Below are positions 35,840 to 48,207 of a stretch of 64,000 nucleotides of DNA, in pieces; positions within the stretch are counted from its first letter, which is position 1, and each line of letters begins with the position of its first letter. The DNA lies in NCBI GenBank assembly GCA_963921195.1, contig OY992536.1:287327530-287391529 (forward strand). Direction: 5' to 3'. Position numbers and translations under genes: made by a program. Under the pieces are notes generated by a model. That model made no database searches, was not told the origin of the DNA, and was given only the letters and a program-made list of their open reading frames with translations. Source of the stretch: Pegoplata infirma (taxonomy: Eukaryota; Arthropoda; Insecta; Diptera; Anthomyiidae).

Positions 35840-36520
35840 GCCTAGATGGACATTGGTCTTAACCCTCCCTCCTTGCTGATATGTTCTGTAACATAATCAG
35901 GAAACATATTATTGATATAACTTTGGTTTCAAACACAGACCCGGTTATTATTTCAGACTTGAGGGTATCTCACGAATGGTACATTACTTGTTACCATCAC
36001 CCTCTCAATATAGAAACAAATCTCTTATTGAAACCCTAAACGCCAGTCAGTATAAGATTTGTAGAAATCGGTTAGTGTCAGGATGAGCACCCTTAGGACC
36101 TTGCCTCCACAGAAGTTACACCAACCGTGGTGGTAGTTAGAACTCAAGCTACTTAGAAAAGAAAACAGGAAACTCTTCAATACGTCAAAAAAGAATGTCA
36201 CAACGGCCGACTGGAAGAATTATCGTATCAGTTTTAATGATTTTAATTAGGAAACCAGGTAGGCGAAAAGAGAATCTTGGTATATCTTCTGTGGAGAACT
36301 TCAAGGAACTACGGAACTGGCTAGACTCCATCAAGTTCTTTCCAAAGATTCCAAAGACACACATTCTGGAAACATTCTGGAAAGCATGTCAATTAACTCG
36401 AAGATGGGTGATGGTGAAGCGAGGAAAGTCGTTATAAGGGACTCTCCCTTATTGGTTGCCTACGCGGATAAACGTAAGTTTTTACCAGCTAGGTTATGGT
36501 GGATGGTATTGGCATAAACC
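35840..36520 (+). pseudogene. LOA-like retrotransposon remnant with internal deletion
   Basis: Starts in the C-terminal part of an APE-type endonuclease ('DLRVSHEW' near 35960-35983), continues through the linker (about 36060-36330) and then jumps to the RT region ('ACQLTRRWVMVKRGKS', about 36385-36435; 'AYAD' frame near 36460), so most of the RT fingers and palm is deleted. Parallel to the copy starting at 37.2 kb. Confidence 0.7.
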
Positions 36521-36574
36521 AATGCCATTAGAGGCCGACTTGTGACCCATTATGATTCCAGTTTCCCCTTCTTC

Positions 36575-37190
36575 TTAGATAAAAATCAATAGTTGCATCT
36601 TTGCATTCCACTTCGATGTTTTGATAAACGCCAATAAGGTCCATGGATTTATTCCTCGGATTTCATGTAAATTCTGAAAGAAAAAAGAGCCAAATAATTT
36701 AAATCTTCTAAAAGACAGTGCAGGGCATTCACATAAGAAGTAAAAACTGTCTTCAACAGCTTCCCTACACCATCGGCATGTATCATCATTTACTCTTCCA
36801 ATTCTTACCATGTGTTTACCCAGGGTGTTGTGGCCTGTAATCAAATTAATTACCATTCTCAGTTGTCTTCTATCCATATCAAGAAGAACTTGGTTTTTTT
36901 TCAACGAATTCTCATTTCATAATGATTTTGTCTAAATACAGCAGTCCGACTGAGTCCATCGGGTTAACCAAGTTTCTCTCGCTTCCAGTCTGATCCGTTG
37001 CGAGATTAGAGATAGAGGTGGATAAACGACTCTCACAGCCAATTCCTGTGAAAGGTTGGCTCCCCGCTTAGCAAGTTCACCTGCCTTTTCGTTGCCCAGT
37101 ATATCTTAATGACCAGGTACCAGCTATGTATAACACTGTGAAAGAAATTTTGAAACACCGAGTGTATCTTGAATGTATAAAAAAATTAAA
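36575..37190 (-). pseudogene. LOA-like retrotransposon RNase H end and Cys/His tail, reverse strand
   Basis: From 37190 leftwards: broken 'VPGH.DI.GNEKAGELAKRG' RNase H end (about 37050-37130), spacer, then 36904-36575 with 'RRQLRMVINLITGHNTLGKH', 'DDTCRWCREAVEDSFYFLCE', a C-x2-C...C/H-type tail of LOA-group ORF2 proteins. The last frame is open for 109 codons, so it is less decayed than its neighbours. It lies between two + strand copies and is a different subfamily. Confidence 0.8.
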
Positions 37191-37856
37191 GTATACCAAT
37201 AGAAAACCGAAACCCCCGAAGGGTTTTTAAAAGTTAGCTAGAGTTAGAATTTAAGACTGGAGGGTATCTCGTGAATGCTTTTCCTCCCATCATTATTGGA
37301 TACTTTTCAGCATTGACCTCTCAATGGAGAAAAGGAACTCCTAGAAAAGGAACTACTTAGGTTAAAGTCTTGTGAAAGCACTGCCGCCTCCAGAAATGGA
37401 GAAACCGTGTAGCATACAATATTTGAGAAATCTGTTAGTTAAGTGACGAACACCCTTCGGGAAGCATATATTAAATATTGTCTAGAGCGCTTGCCTCCAA
37501 AGAAGATCCATCAACTGTGGTGGACGCCGGAGCTCAAGCTTCTCAGGACAGAAAGTAGGAAACTCTTCAATAAGACAAAGAAAGATAATACGGCAAGAGA
37601 CTTGGAGAGTTATAGTCTCAGTTTTAATGCTTTCAAGAGGGAAACTAGAAAGGTGAAAAGAGATTCATAGCCCATATTCTGTGGAGAATCGGAGGGAAAT
37701 ACGGAGGCTGCTATGCTCCGTAAAGTTCTTTCCGAAAATTCCGGTGTACCAAGTTATCTTAATAAGCCCGAAAGTTCTTTCGCAGAACGCAGTCAGGAAA
37801 CCATTGAAATGGAAAAACCATTAATGGAATTTCAAGAGAGAGAGAGATACTCCTTG

Positions 37857-38957
37857 ACACGGTGCCCTGGATAGGATTTAAATAAAGTTTTGGTGTTACT
37901 CCGATTTTTAAGGGGATTATATTTTTAGACGATAAAAGAAAAAAATGAGCCAAAAAAGAAAAAAAAGTACTAGGCGCTTTTTTTTGGCGGGCAAAAAGAA
38001 GAATTTCTAAAAAGCAAAAAATAATTTATTCTTTTAAATGCAATAAAATTTATTTATACAGTTGTAAATTCATCACATATTTACTTATCAGTGATATTTA
38101 AATATATATGTAACATATTTTTCCAGATATGAGACTTAAAAGAATAATTTCATTATTAATTGAAACTAAATGAAATATGCCCTTGTAAATTATTTAAAAA
38201 TGTAAGTTCTTAAAAGTTTTCAGTGTACTACTCAGACGGACTCAAAGTTCCCTCAATATAGACATTAGGGATTCATATCATTTTAATAGAATTTATTCTT
38301 TTTTGTTAAAAATGTTTTTCCAAAACTAAAAAAAATCAGAAAACGATAGTACTTAAAAACCATTGAAAAATGTGTTTGCAGTGCCTAAGGAAGAGTAAAA
38401 CAATATAAATAGTTTGAAAAGAGATGAAGAAAGTAGTTGGGACTATTTGTTTATTGTCTATCATATGGATGCGCTAAATAATCTTTTTTATTTTTTTTTA
38501 TTTCGCCAAAAATGCTTTGAAAATTTTGTTTGTATTGTTGGTGTAACTTCCCTCCTTCAAAATCTAGAAACAGGATCAGTCTTAAATGTGAAATAACTCC
38601 AAGAGTTAAAATTTTCATTAAATTAAAGAAGAAATTTCATTTAGTATCACTAAATAGTGAAATTATTCTTTTAAGTCTCATATCTGAAAAAATATGTCAC
38701 ATATACATATATTTAAATCCCACTGATAAGTGAATATGTGATAAATTTACATCTGTATAAAAAATTTTAATGCATTTGAAAGAATAAATTCTTTTTTCTC
38801 TTTTTGTAATTCTTTTTTTTGCCCGCCAAAAAAAAGCGCCTAGTACTTTTTTTTCTTTTTTGGCTCATTTTCCTTCTTTTATAGTCTAAAAACATAATCC
38901 GCCTAAAAATTGGAGTAACACCAAAATTTTATTTAAATCCTCTCCAGGGCACCGTGT
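37857..38957. mobile_element. 1.1 kb palindromic element inside the LOA-like copy
   Basis: Arms of about 320 bp (37857-38180 and 38635-38957) share 'acacggtgccctgg', 'tttggtgttactcc', 'agtactaggcgc' and 'cttatcagtg' blocks in inverted order. The middle (38185-38630) is unique. No target duplication could be identified because the host sequence is degraded. The arms include long A/T blocks but clear single-copy landmarks, so it is not merely low complexity. Confidence 0.75.
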
Positions 38958-40919
38958 TGGGTAAACTTTTACTAAATGAAATTCAGATAAATTAACTCAT
39001 TAGCACCATCATCGTAAAATATAATTCCGATAAATGAACTCATTAGAACTTCAAGCCCTACATATCGGCATGCCTGATGGGATTTTTCCGGTACTCATGC
39101 AGGAGTCCCTCGGGAAAATCATGCCATGGCTGTTGCGTATTTTTATGGTTTGCCTGGCGTCGGGGTAGATAACCTCTGAATGGAGGGAGGTAAGGGTGGT
39201 CTTTATTCCCAAAGCAAGAAAAATTAACCACAAGACCGCAAAGGATTTCAGATCTATCAGTCTATAATTGATTTTATTGAAAAAACTGGAAAGACTGGTT
39301 GATGCTTCTGTGAAAAGTATCCTAACATCAGACAATTTCAGCGAGGTCCAACACGCCTATCTTAAGGGTAAGTCTGTTGAGACGTCTTTAAGTGATGTTG
39401 TCGGGTTGATTGAGGATACTCTTTACAAAACGGAGTATGTTTTAGCGTCATTCTTGGACGTTGGAAGGTTTGTTGAATAATGTCAAAATATCATACATTA
39501 CCAAGCCTTGGAAAATACGGTCACAGACACACAGATAACACTATGGAGGGGTAACATGCTGGAAGGCAGAGCAATTAACTCAAGATAGGTGATGGTGAAG
39601 CGAGGAAAGATGTTACAAGGGGCACTCCACAAGGGGGAGTGGTTTTTCCCCTTTTGTGGAATATTGTAATAAATAAAATCCTCGAGCCACTCAATGGAAT
39701 GGATATTAAGGTGGTTGCCTACGCTGATGACGTTGTGATCCTAATTAAAGGTAAGTTTTTACCAACGAGTAGCGAAATCATGGAATCAGCGCTACAGATA
39801 CTCTCGTTGTCAGCAAAGAAAAACGGTCTGGGAGTTAATACCACCAAAACCTGAAAAGAACTTGTCTTGGTCACAAAAGGGACTAAGATAAACAGGTTTG
39901 TTCTTCCCAAATTAGATGAAATTACTCTGGAACTATCTAAAGAGGCGAAATTCCTGGGTGTGATCCTGGTCTCAAAGCTTTCCTCGAAAAGATATACAGA
40001 TGAAAGTATGAACATTTGAAATGTATATTATTCACTAGATGTATGGTGCGATAATTATATACTGACCTATGGTGCCCTCAAGTGGTGAAGAGCAGTGGAT
40101 AAGAAATCATATCTCTGCAATATATACCGAGTTTTCCTGTAATACACCGGTCTGGAAGTGATACCAGTGTATGTTTACATCAAGAGAACTGCAGCAAAAT
40201 CGGCTCTCAGGTTAAGTGAGTCGCAATTGCTTAAGCAACGCTCTTGGGCACACTCGACTATATTAAGTACGGTGGGCGAGACGGAACTGGAACAAGAAAA
40301 CCGACTATATATCACCGCAGACGGACTTGAGAAAACCGACTATATATCACCGCAGACGGACTTTGAGAAACTTTCGAGGTCCAAGTACTAACTAGGTAAG
40401 ACTGTGAGAAAAAATCTGTTTTAACAGAGAATGCGATCTCAATTATTACGGACGGATCGACGACGAAGATGGGTTCGGGAGTATATTGTAAATACCTTGA
40501 AATCAGGGCCTTATTGAGACCTCCGGACAAAGGTAGTGTTAACCACGTTGAGGTATTTGCAATTGATAAAGCCGCGCAAATGGTTATTAACATTTCCGTG
40601 GAAAGTCATGCAGCTCTGAAGGCCTTAGAATCAAACACTGAAATACCGGGAATCGTTAGGAACGGTATACAATCTCTTCATACTGTATACAATCTCTGGA
40701 CATAGTGGGGTCACTGGGAATGAATTGGCAGATGAATGTGCAAGAAATGGCTCTGCGTTGGAACAGGTTGAACCCTACATCTTGGTTCCTATAGTGTCAT
40801 TGATGAGCGAAATCGATAGGATATCAGAGAATAGAATGAAGAATAGTTGGATATTACTGACTTCGTGCAGGATAATGCGAACCCTGTGGCCACTGCCAAG
40901 TCGTAAGAGGACAGAAATT

Positions 40920-41358
40920 CTTGTTACATATTTGTCAGTTTTCCTTGTTTTTTAACAAAAAATGTTCGATCGAAATTTATATTTTTTTGTAATTTTACAA
41001 ATTTATAACGCTGTTTTACAAAAAAATCTAGTAAATTCACGATAATTCCTTGTAAGTTTTATTGTGCAAAAAAAGTTGTAAATTTACAACTTTATTGGTA
41101 AAAAGCATGTAAAATTACAAAAAAGTTCGTAATTTTTACTAGAAATTCTCGTAAAATAGGAGGTAGCAAAAAGTCTAGTAATGTTACGAAACCTACTTTT
41201 AACTTTTATCGCGTCAAAAAATTGTATATTTACAATTTTATTGATAAAAAGCTTGTAGAATTACAAAATTATTGGTAAAAAGCTTGTAAAATTACAAGGA
41301 ATTTTTGTCAAATAGGAGGTAAAAAAAAGTTACAAGCTTTTCTTGTCATTTTACAAGG
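40920..41358. mobile_element. 'ATTTACAAG' TA-MITE (copy a2) inside the LOA-like copy
   Basis: Family motifs 'cagttttccttgtttt', 'gttgtaaatttacaa' and 'cttttcttgtcattttacaa' in order; both terminal A/T runs and CACT ends are lost. Host coding sequence ends at 'aagaggacagaaattc' and resumes 'caacagggactattgtaaga', as in the uninterrupted copy at 3300-3420, although about 60 bases of host were lost. Confidence 0.8.
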
Positions 41359-41698
41359 TAGGAATCTCAACAGGGACTATTGTAAGAGTTGTGGAAAAGT
41401 GAAGGAGGAGTCAGTAAAGCACCTGTTGTGTGTATGTTCGGGTCTGATGAAGCGCCGCCTTAAGCATTTGGGGCAAAGATTTTTCTATGACCTGGAAAAG
41501 CTAAAAGGTGTCTCATTGACTTCTCTAGCAGAATATCTTAGGGAATTGGGGTGGGTATAAGAAGTAAACCGTTATATCAGAGGGGTACTACGAAAATGAC
41601 AATTAAGGAAATTACAGTGGGCCTTATGGCCTCCGAGTTAACCCGCCAATGGCGAACGCCCATCCAACCTAACCTAACTTTGGCGTGCTGGTGAAAAT

Positions 41699-43424
41699 GT
41701 TGCATTGCTGCATGCTTTTAGAATTCGATTGCAACAAAGAATTAATTTTATATTCTTAACGAAAATTATTTCTTTTCTTGTAGGGCAAGAATCGTCCGAT
41801 TTAACATTTCATTCTTAATTTTAATTCAACTCCCCATTTCTGTTGGAATAGTTTAAATTTTTTTGTGTTTAATGTCTGTTTGCATATGAAATTTTCACTT
41901 TGTTTTTTATCAACTCTCCTTGTTATGTGTGGTACTCATAAATTCCAACACTTTACCGTCATATATATTTTGCCACAACATACTCCCACTTGTCTCGTCG
42001 TTTCATGTAAAATTTTGTTGACTTGAGTGTTTGGGTTTTTTGTCTCTTTTTGGTTGTCTGCATGTTTTTTTCGCCCGTTTTTTTTTTGCATTTTAAAATG
42101 CGCGGGTGTTTCATTTTGCATTAATATTGAAATTATAAATCACTCAGTTTGTGGTTGTTAAAGGAATTCATAATGTGTTAAGTGTTACTTTTGATTAAGA
42201 CATTTTATTTTCATCAAATCATAAATTAGTGGTTATTGTTTTAAAATAATAATAAAACATAAGAAATGATTTTTAGTGTACAAAGTTTAGACACTCCCAT
42301 TCAAATAAATTTACAATTACAAAACGTAATTCAATTAACTATCTTTAAAGAAATGCGTCAAAAACTGATGCAACGGGTAAATGTAACCCAAATGACTTCA
42401 GGTCGCACATGCTTTTAGATGTTCTTAAGACCCTGATTTTATTTTTTAAACCACTTGCGATTTCGGTATTTCACTTCATAATTCGTTAGTTTTGTCTTTT
42501 ATAATTTCAATTCCATTTTTTTCTAAATATTTAATGAATTTTAAATTAACTGTATGCATAATCAAATACCGTTTCCCAAAATAAAAAAATAAAAATATTC
42601 AATTTAAATTCCAAAAAATTCTCTATACAAAATCAAATTCTATGAAGTGAAACCTTTAGCCTCACAACCACAAAAAGTAAATTTAAATAAAGATGGAGAT
42701 TAAAAAAAATCTATGCAAAACTTTATTGCCACAAACAACAAAATTTTTACCCCACACCAAACTAACAACGGAAATGAAACTTACAACAAAAAAATTTACA
42801 AAAAAATTCAACTAAAAATCAAAGTGGAAACGGAAGTTATTTTGTTGAAAATAGAAACTTAAAATGAGATGCATATAAAGTAACAAGTTTAACAAAAATA
42901 GAAAAAATAAAATAGAAACTATACTACGATATATAGACTGATGGAATATTTGGATCAGAAAATAAAATAAAGGAAGGAGTTTAGGTGTGGGGTAGTAAGA
43001 GGAGGAAAGAAACCCAAAAAAGTGGAAGCATTGATGTCTTTAGCGATTTGAGGGTTTTAAAACTTTGTGGAACAAAATATTACACTCTAACAAATTATAA
43101 TAGAAATCTTTCTGGAAAGCGACATGCCTCATTGCGATCAAGGCTGTTACATGATCTTTTTAACTTAAAGGTTGTCGAAATGATAGTTAGGGGTTTCAAA
43201 AGAAGCTCTATTTTGTATAGAGGCAGGAACTAAAAGATTTAACAGTGCTGACGTAAAGCACCTTTTTAAAACTAACCATTTTAAATTTTATAATTCCGAA
43301 TTATGAAACTAACAACATATTTTTACATCAATTTAAGGTGAATTAAAACCCAGATGAAATTAAGAAAATTACGATGGGTATTTAGAAAAGATCGGCTTAG
43401 GTTCAATAACGAATAACTGAAACT
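41699..43424. other. Non-coding AT-rich sequence
   Basis: No repeat boundary, no domain. The 82-codon frame at 42985-43233 is not recognised. Probable host intron or intergenic DNA. Confidence 0.5.
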
Positions 43425-43888
43425 CACACACAAAAAATACTTGTCATATTACTATAAAAGTCTTGTAATCCCATTTTACCAATATTTGACAGTTTTCCTT
43501 GTTTTTTAACAAAAAATTTTCGATCGAAATTTATATTTTTTTTTTCTGTAATTTTACAATTTTTTTGTAAGTACAAATTTCCAAGGTAATTTTACAAAAT
43601 AAATCGAGTTAAATCACGAGAATTCGCATCAAAAAAGTTGTAAATTTACAATTTTATTGATAAAAAACTTGTAAATTTACAAAAATCTCATTATTTTTAC
43701 TAAAAATTCTCGCCAAATAGGGGTAGCACAAAATCTAGTAAAATCACGAGAAGTCCTTATAATTTTGATCGCGCCAAAAAAGTTGTAAATTTACAAATTT
43801 GTTGGTAAAAGGGTTGTAAAATAGGAGGTAGCAAACAATTATTTTACGAGGCTGTTTTTGGTAATTGTACAAGATTGTTTTTCGTGTG
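43425..43888. mobile_element. 'ATTTACAAG' TA-MITE (copy a3)
   Basis: Ends 'cacacaaaaaatacttgtc' and 'aagattgtttttcgtgtg'; TA at 43889-43890 on the right. The interior shows the family blocks in order. It abuts the next MITE, sharing that single TA. Confidence 0.8.
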
Positions 43889-43890
43889 TA

Positions 43891-44643
43891 CACTCAAAAA
43901 ATTATGTCATTAACTGTTTGTAGTTTATTTAAAAAGTTTTCCGTTTAGTCGTTTTTAAAAGAAAAAACATTTGTTTGATGTTCAGTTTTTATTAATGACT
44001 ACTTCAGTCCTTTGTTTCAAAAATAACAGACTAAAAAATAAAGACTTTCATTTACATTTAATTTTTAAAGTCATTTATTTTTATTCTGTAAGTAAAAACT
44101 ACTGATTATTCTTTTGATTTTAAATGATTTGTGTAAGTAATTTTTTTTTTTAAATTGTTGGTATTTTTTAATGAAATATCATTAGTTTTTACCTACACAA
44201 GTCAGTTATTTTTTTTTAGAAAAAAAAAAATCAAAAAAATATTTATAGAAATATAAAAACATGTTTGTATCAAGTGACTTTGGTACGATGGGTAGAGTGT
44301 CTGGCCAGAATGTAGTTGATTGCGGGATCGATTCCCCAAAAATTTTATTAAAAATTTTTAAAAAAATATTTCAATAAAAAATTGTAAAAAACTACCTACG
44401 AAATCATTAATTTTTATTGTTTTCATTGGTTATTTTTTTCGAATTTGTTGGTAAAAAAGAGTGAAAAAAACGTAATTTTTTAATGTTTAATGTCATTTAT
44501 TTTAGAAAATTTTGTCAACAGTAAAAAATAAATGTTGATGTTTGTTAAAACAAATGAATAATTACTGGGATGGTTTTAAATTGTTTATTCACTGGTTTTA
44601 AGTGTGTTTTTCTTTTGTTTTTGCCTACAAAATATTTTGAGTG
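43891..44643. mobile_element. 'CACTCAAAA' TA-MITE copy c1 (complete) with embedded tRNA-like module
   Basis: Termini 'cactcaaaaaattatg' and 'caaaatattttgagtg'; TA on both sides (43889-43890 and 44644-44645). 753 bp. It carries a tRNA-like segment at 44276-44340. The copy at 22324-23955 is the same family reversed. Confidence 0.9.
44276..44340 (+). ncRNA. tRNA-like module inside the CACTCAAAA MITE
   Basis: A-box-like 'gatgggtagagtg' (one base off consensus) and a B box 'ggatcgattcc' about 35 bases later, with partial T-arm pairing (gcggg/cccca). The 5' acceptor does not pair. The same B box is conserved at 22680-22695 in copy c2. Possible Pol III internal promoter captured by the MITE. Confidence 0.55.
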
Positions 44644-44840
44644 TAGTAAATCCATACCAATTTTACAAATGTATCAAATCTACACGAACAAGTAGGGCAA
44701 GAAATAATAGATCAATGCAGTCTTTATCAGACAGAGATGGAATAAACGAAATTGAATAACTGATTAAAATCCAATATCTGGTCTTAAATTAAATTCAAAG
44801 TCGGCGCAAGCCCAAAACAAATCGGCTGACAAGGAAGGTC
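44644..44840. other. Spacer without recognised feature
   Basis: Short gap between MITEs, no distinctive motif. Confidence 0.4.
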
Positions 44841-44880
44841 TTTCACGGGGCACCCACCCATAGTCCTGTAACTAGCATAT
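44841..44880. repeat. End fragment of the GGTCTTTCACAGGGCACCC element
   Basis: 'aggtctttcacggggcaccc' and the next 20 bases match the arm of the element at 14868-15377. It is cut by the adjacent MITE at 44882. Confidence 0.65.
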
Positions 44881-44881
44881 A

Positions 44882-45370
44882 CACACAAAAAAAAACTTGT
44901 CAAATTACTAGAAAAAGTCTCGTAATCCCATTTTACAAATATTAGACAGTTTTCCTTGTTTTATAACAAATAATTTTCGATCGAAATTTATATTTTTTTT
45001 TGTAATTTTACAGTATTACAAATTTTCAAGATTTTTTACAAAAAAAAAAAAAAAGTTAATTTACGAGAATTCCTTGTAAGTTTCATTTCGCCAAAAATTT
45101 TGTAAATTTACTATTTTGTTGGTAAAAATCTTGTAAAATTACGAAAAACCTCTAAATTTTTACTAAGAACTCTCGTAAAATAGGAGGTAGCAAAATATCT
45201 AGTAAAATTACGAAACCTCATTGTAAGTTTTATCGCGTCAAAAAATTTGTAAATTTAAAATTTTATTTGTAAAAAGCTTGTAAAATTACAAGGAATTGTT
45301 ATCAAATAGGGGGTAGCAAAAAAAAGTTACAAACCTTTCCTGTCGTTTTACAAGGTTTTTTTTTTGGGTG
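44882..45370. mobile_element. 'ATTTACAAG' TA-MITE (copy a4)
   Basis: Ends 'cacacaaaaaaaaacttgt' and 'aaggttttttttttgggtg'. TA on the left (44880-44881), changed to CT on the right. All interior blocks of the family are present. Confidence 0.85.
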
Positions 45371-45601
45371 CTGAAAAACCTAATTAAAAGTCGGAAATAC
45401 AAACAGTAAAATTTAAATTCAGAAAAGTGTAACTGAAAGAAGGGCCGAATTGTTATTCAGAGGAGCTTAATTTAAGTTCTAAGAAGCCTAGTTGTAATTT
45501 AAAAAGCTCAAATGATATTCAAAAATAACACTACTGAACATTTTGAAAAAAACTTGATGCGACTGGGACGCGACCTTACACAATAAATTGTTATTTTTCT
45601 A

Positions 45602-46114
45602 CACTAAAAAAAAAACCTTAGAAAATTACAAAAAAAGTTTGTAACCTCCTATTTGACAAGAATTCCTTGTTATTTTACAAGTTTTTTACCAATAATTTTG
45701 TAATTTTACAAGCTTTTTACCAATAAAATTGTAAATTTACCATTTTTTTAACGCGAAGAAACTTACAAGGAGGTTTCGTGACCTAGATTTTTTGCTACCT
45801 CCTATTTTACGAGAACCCTTAGTAGAAATTACGAGCTTTTTGGTAATTCTACAAACATTTTTACCAATAAAATTGTAAATTGAAAACTTTTTTAGCCAAA
45901 TACAACTTACAAGGAATTCTCGTAAATTTACTAAATTTTTTTGTAAAAAATACAGGAAATTTTTAAAATTACAAAAAAAAAACTGTAAAAAAAACAAAAA
46001 ATGTAAATTTCGGTCGAAAATTATTTGTTAAAATACAAGGACAACTATCAAATATTGTTAAAAAGGGACTACGAGACTTTTTTAAGTAATTTGACAATAT
46101 TTTTTTTTTTTGAG
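45602..46114. mobile_element. 'ATTTACAAG' TA-MITE (copy a5, opposite orientation)
   Basis: Ends 'cactaaaaaaaaaacctta' and 'ttttttttttttgag(t)'; TA at 45600-45601 and 46115-46116. Blocks run in reverse order to a2-a4. Confidence 0.88.
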
Positions 46115-46503
46115 TATAGTGATCACAATTCTGGTCTCCAAACTTTTCCTTTTTTTATAAATTTTACAGGAGACGCAAACAACAGTATAGAGTAAAATTT
46201 TGAATTTGTTAATAACTTTGTTGGTTTTGATTGAATTGGGCTAAAATTTTGTGTGGACTTACGTTTTGTTAATATGTATCAAAATTAAGCACAAAATGAT
46301 TAAGAAATGTATTTCTAGTTGCGTTCATTGGCGATTTCGCAATTCACATGTTTTTAATTTTGGGCTATTAAATCGCTAGTTTTTATTATGTGACCCTAAT
46401 TTTTTGTAAGGACGTGTAGGTTAACAAAATACACCAGAATCAATCAAAATACCGATTTTGAATTTCTTGTTAGTTAGGGCGTTTTGCATTTTAGGTGACG
46501 ATA

Positions 46504-47280
46504 TGAGGCATTCCACACCAACTGTTCCACTACAGAAAACCCATAGTGGTTTCAATGGGATATCATTTGCAAAGTATTCGCTCGTAGGGTACTATTAAAT
46601 ATCAAAAAAAAAAAAAATTTTGGTTTTTTCAAAAAGTGGGCCTTGTAGGCGTGGTCAAATATTGAAAATATCAAACTTTTTTGTCTGAGTATCTTTACTT
46701 CAATATTTATGCAAATTAAATGAAACACAGTAAAGTCCTTAAGACAAACGTTTTTTATAGATTTTTGTATGGGCTATCGATTAAAAAAATAAAAATTGAA
46801 AAATTTTCAGAAGAAGTTCTGAATTTTTCAAATTTAAAGTTAAACTTTATATATCAAAAAACATGCAGCAATTTTATTTTTTTTTTAATTAAAAAAAAAA
46901 AAGTTAAAGTGCTTTTCTATCTGTTCTGAAATTTTCAGAGATGGTTTTGCCTTGTTTTTGAGAAATCAAATGTCAAAGATTGCAATACGCTAATTTTATA
47001 CAATAATGGTGTATAAAACGTGTGCGCATGAGTAATATCAATACTTAAAAAATATTTTAAGAGGCGATGGGAGCGTGAGTGAGCTTTTATTTACGATCAC
47101 GCACGCTAATGAAAGAAAAAAAATTATTCAAGCACGATATTGACCAGGCCCACTTTTTGAAAAAACTTAAATTTTATTTTTGTTATTTAATAGTACCCTA
47201 AGAGCGAATACTTTGCAAATGATTTCATATTGACACGACACAACTTTTTTTTTGCTGAACATTTGGTGTGGAATGCCTCA
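46504..47280. mobile_element. TA-flanked inverted-repeat element, TGAGGCATTCC termini
   Basis: Termini 'tgaggcattccacaccaa' and its exact complement; TA at 46502-46503 and 47281-47282. The arms (about 180 bp, including 'gcaaagtattcgctc' and 'tttttcaaaaagtggg') match at lower identity. No coding content. Confidence 0.85.
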
Positions 47281-47689
47281 TATATATATTAATTTCTTGA
47301 ATTCCTAGGTGGGACATAGGGCCGTACCAAATGTTTTTCATAATTTCTTATCATTTGACATTCTTTTCATCTCGCTCCACGATACATCCACTTTCTGAAG
47401 CTCATTTCAGTCTGTGGTCTCCAGGTATTGGCGGTCTACCGGTTCTTCTTCCGCCTTGGGAGTTGTATTCGATTACCCGTTGCGATAGCGACTTGAAAAT
47501 AAGTCGAGGTTTAAGCTTAAACATTTGTCTAAAGGACGCTGCACTCATTTGGTCAGTCGAATTAACCTTAGGGCACCAATTGTCTCTCAATGATATCTTA
47601 TTCCCAAAAACCGATTTTTTCCTTTAAAAATTTTATAAAAAAAAACTTTATGCTAATGGAACGCCACCTAATATACCTGATTACAATTA

Positions 47690-48207
47690 CTCTCCTGCTC
47701 ACAAATCCGGTCTCCAAACTTTTCCATTACATCAGGTTTTTGAGAATGTTGAAACTCAAAAAAATCGCGTTTTTGGACATGTTTACCAATTCATTGCGGG
47801 TGAACTTGATGTGCTAACGACTTAAAACTAAGTCAAGGGTAAAGCTCAAACACTGCTCTATAAATGTATAACTCATTTGATAAGTCGCTTTAACCGTTGG
47901 AGCACAAATAGTCTTTTAATAATCGCTTTTCCCCTAAAAACGTTTTTTTCGACACTGGGGAATAAGAAAGAAATCATTGAAAGACAATTGGTACTCAAAA
48001 GGTTAAGGTGACTGACCAAATGAGTTTTACATCTTAAAGGGTAATATTTAGGCTTTACCTTCTACTTATTTTGAAGTCGCCATCACCTCAGGTTCATTCG
48101 CTATGAGTTTCCAAAAATGCCCAAAACGTCGATTTTTTTGAACTTTGACTTCAATTTTCTCAAAAACTTGATGTGATGGAGTAGTTTGGAGATGGGATTT
48201 TTTACCA
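47690..48207. repeat. Inverted repeat with GGTCTCCAAACTTTTCC-like arms
   Basis: Left arm landmarks: 'ggtctccaaacttttcc', 'acatcaggtttttgag', 'tcgcgtttttgg'. Right arm landmarks appear in complementary order ('gccc aaaacgtcgattt', 'tcaaaaacttgatgtgatgg', 'tttggagatgg'). A related half-copy of the interior lies at 47400-47630. No coding content recognised in the region. Confidence 0.65.

Larger units (their letters stand above)
37215..41698 (+). pseudogene. LOA-like non-LTR retrotransposon, longest copy, with two insertions
   Basis: Blocks in order: endonuclease end (37255-37330), linker (37443-37800, 'WWTPELKLLRTESRKLFNKT'), a 1.1 kb palindrome, RT start (39080-39480; 'VRVVFIPK' and 'SFLDVGRF'), palm with 'GVVFPLLWN' (about 39636-39660) and an intact YADD (39720-39731), thumb (39850-40130), RNase H (40440-40800; 'TDGSTT', 'HSGVTGNELADECARNG'), Cys/His tail after a MITE (41385-41450: 'CKSCGK', 'HLLCVC'), then a 3' UTR ending 'ccaacctaacctaact' at about 41697. 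Several stops and frameshifts (for example 37668, 39478, 39852). Not functional. Confidence 0.85.

Noticed and set aside
41680..41698. 'cctaacctaac' as a telomeric or satellite stretch
   Set aside because: It is the 3' end of a LOA-like element, repeated in degraded form at 4335.
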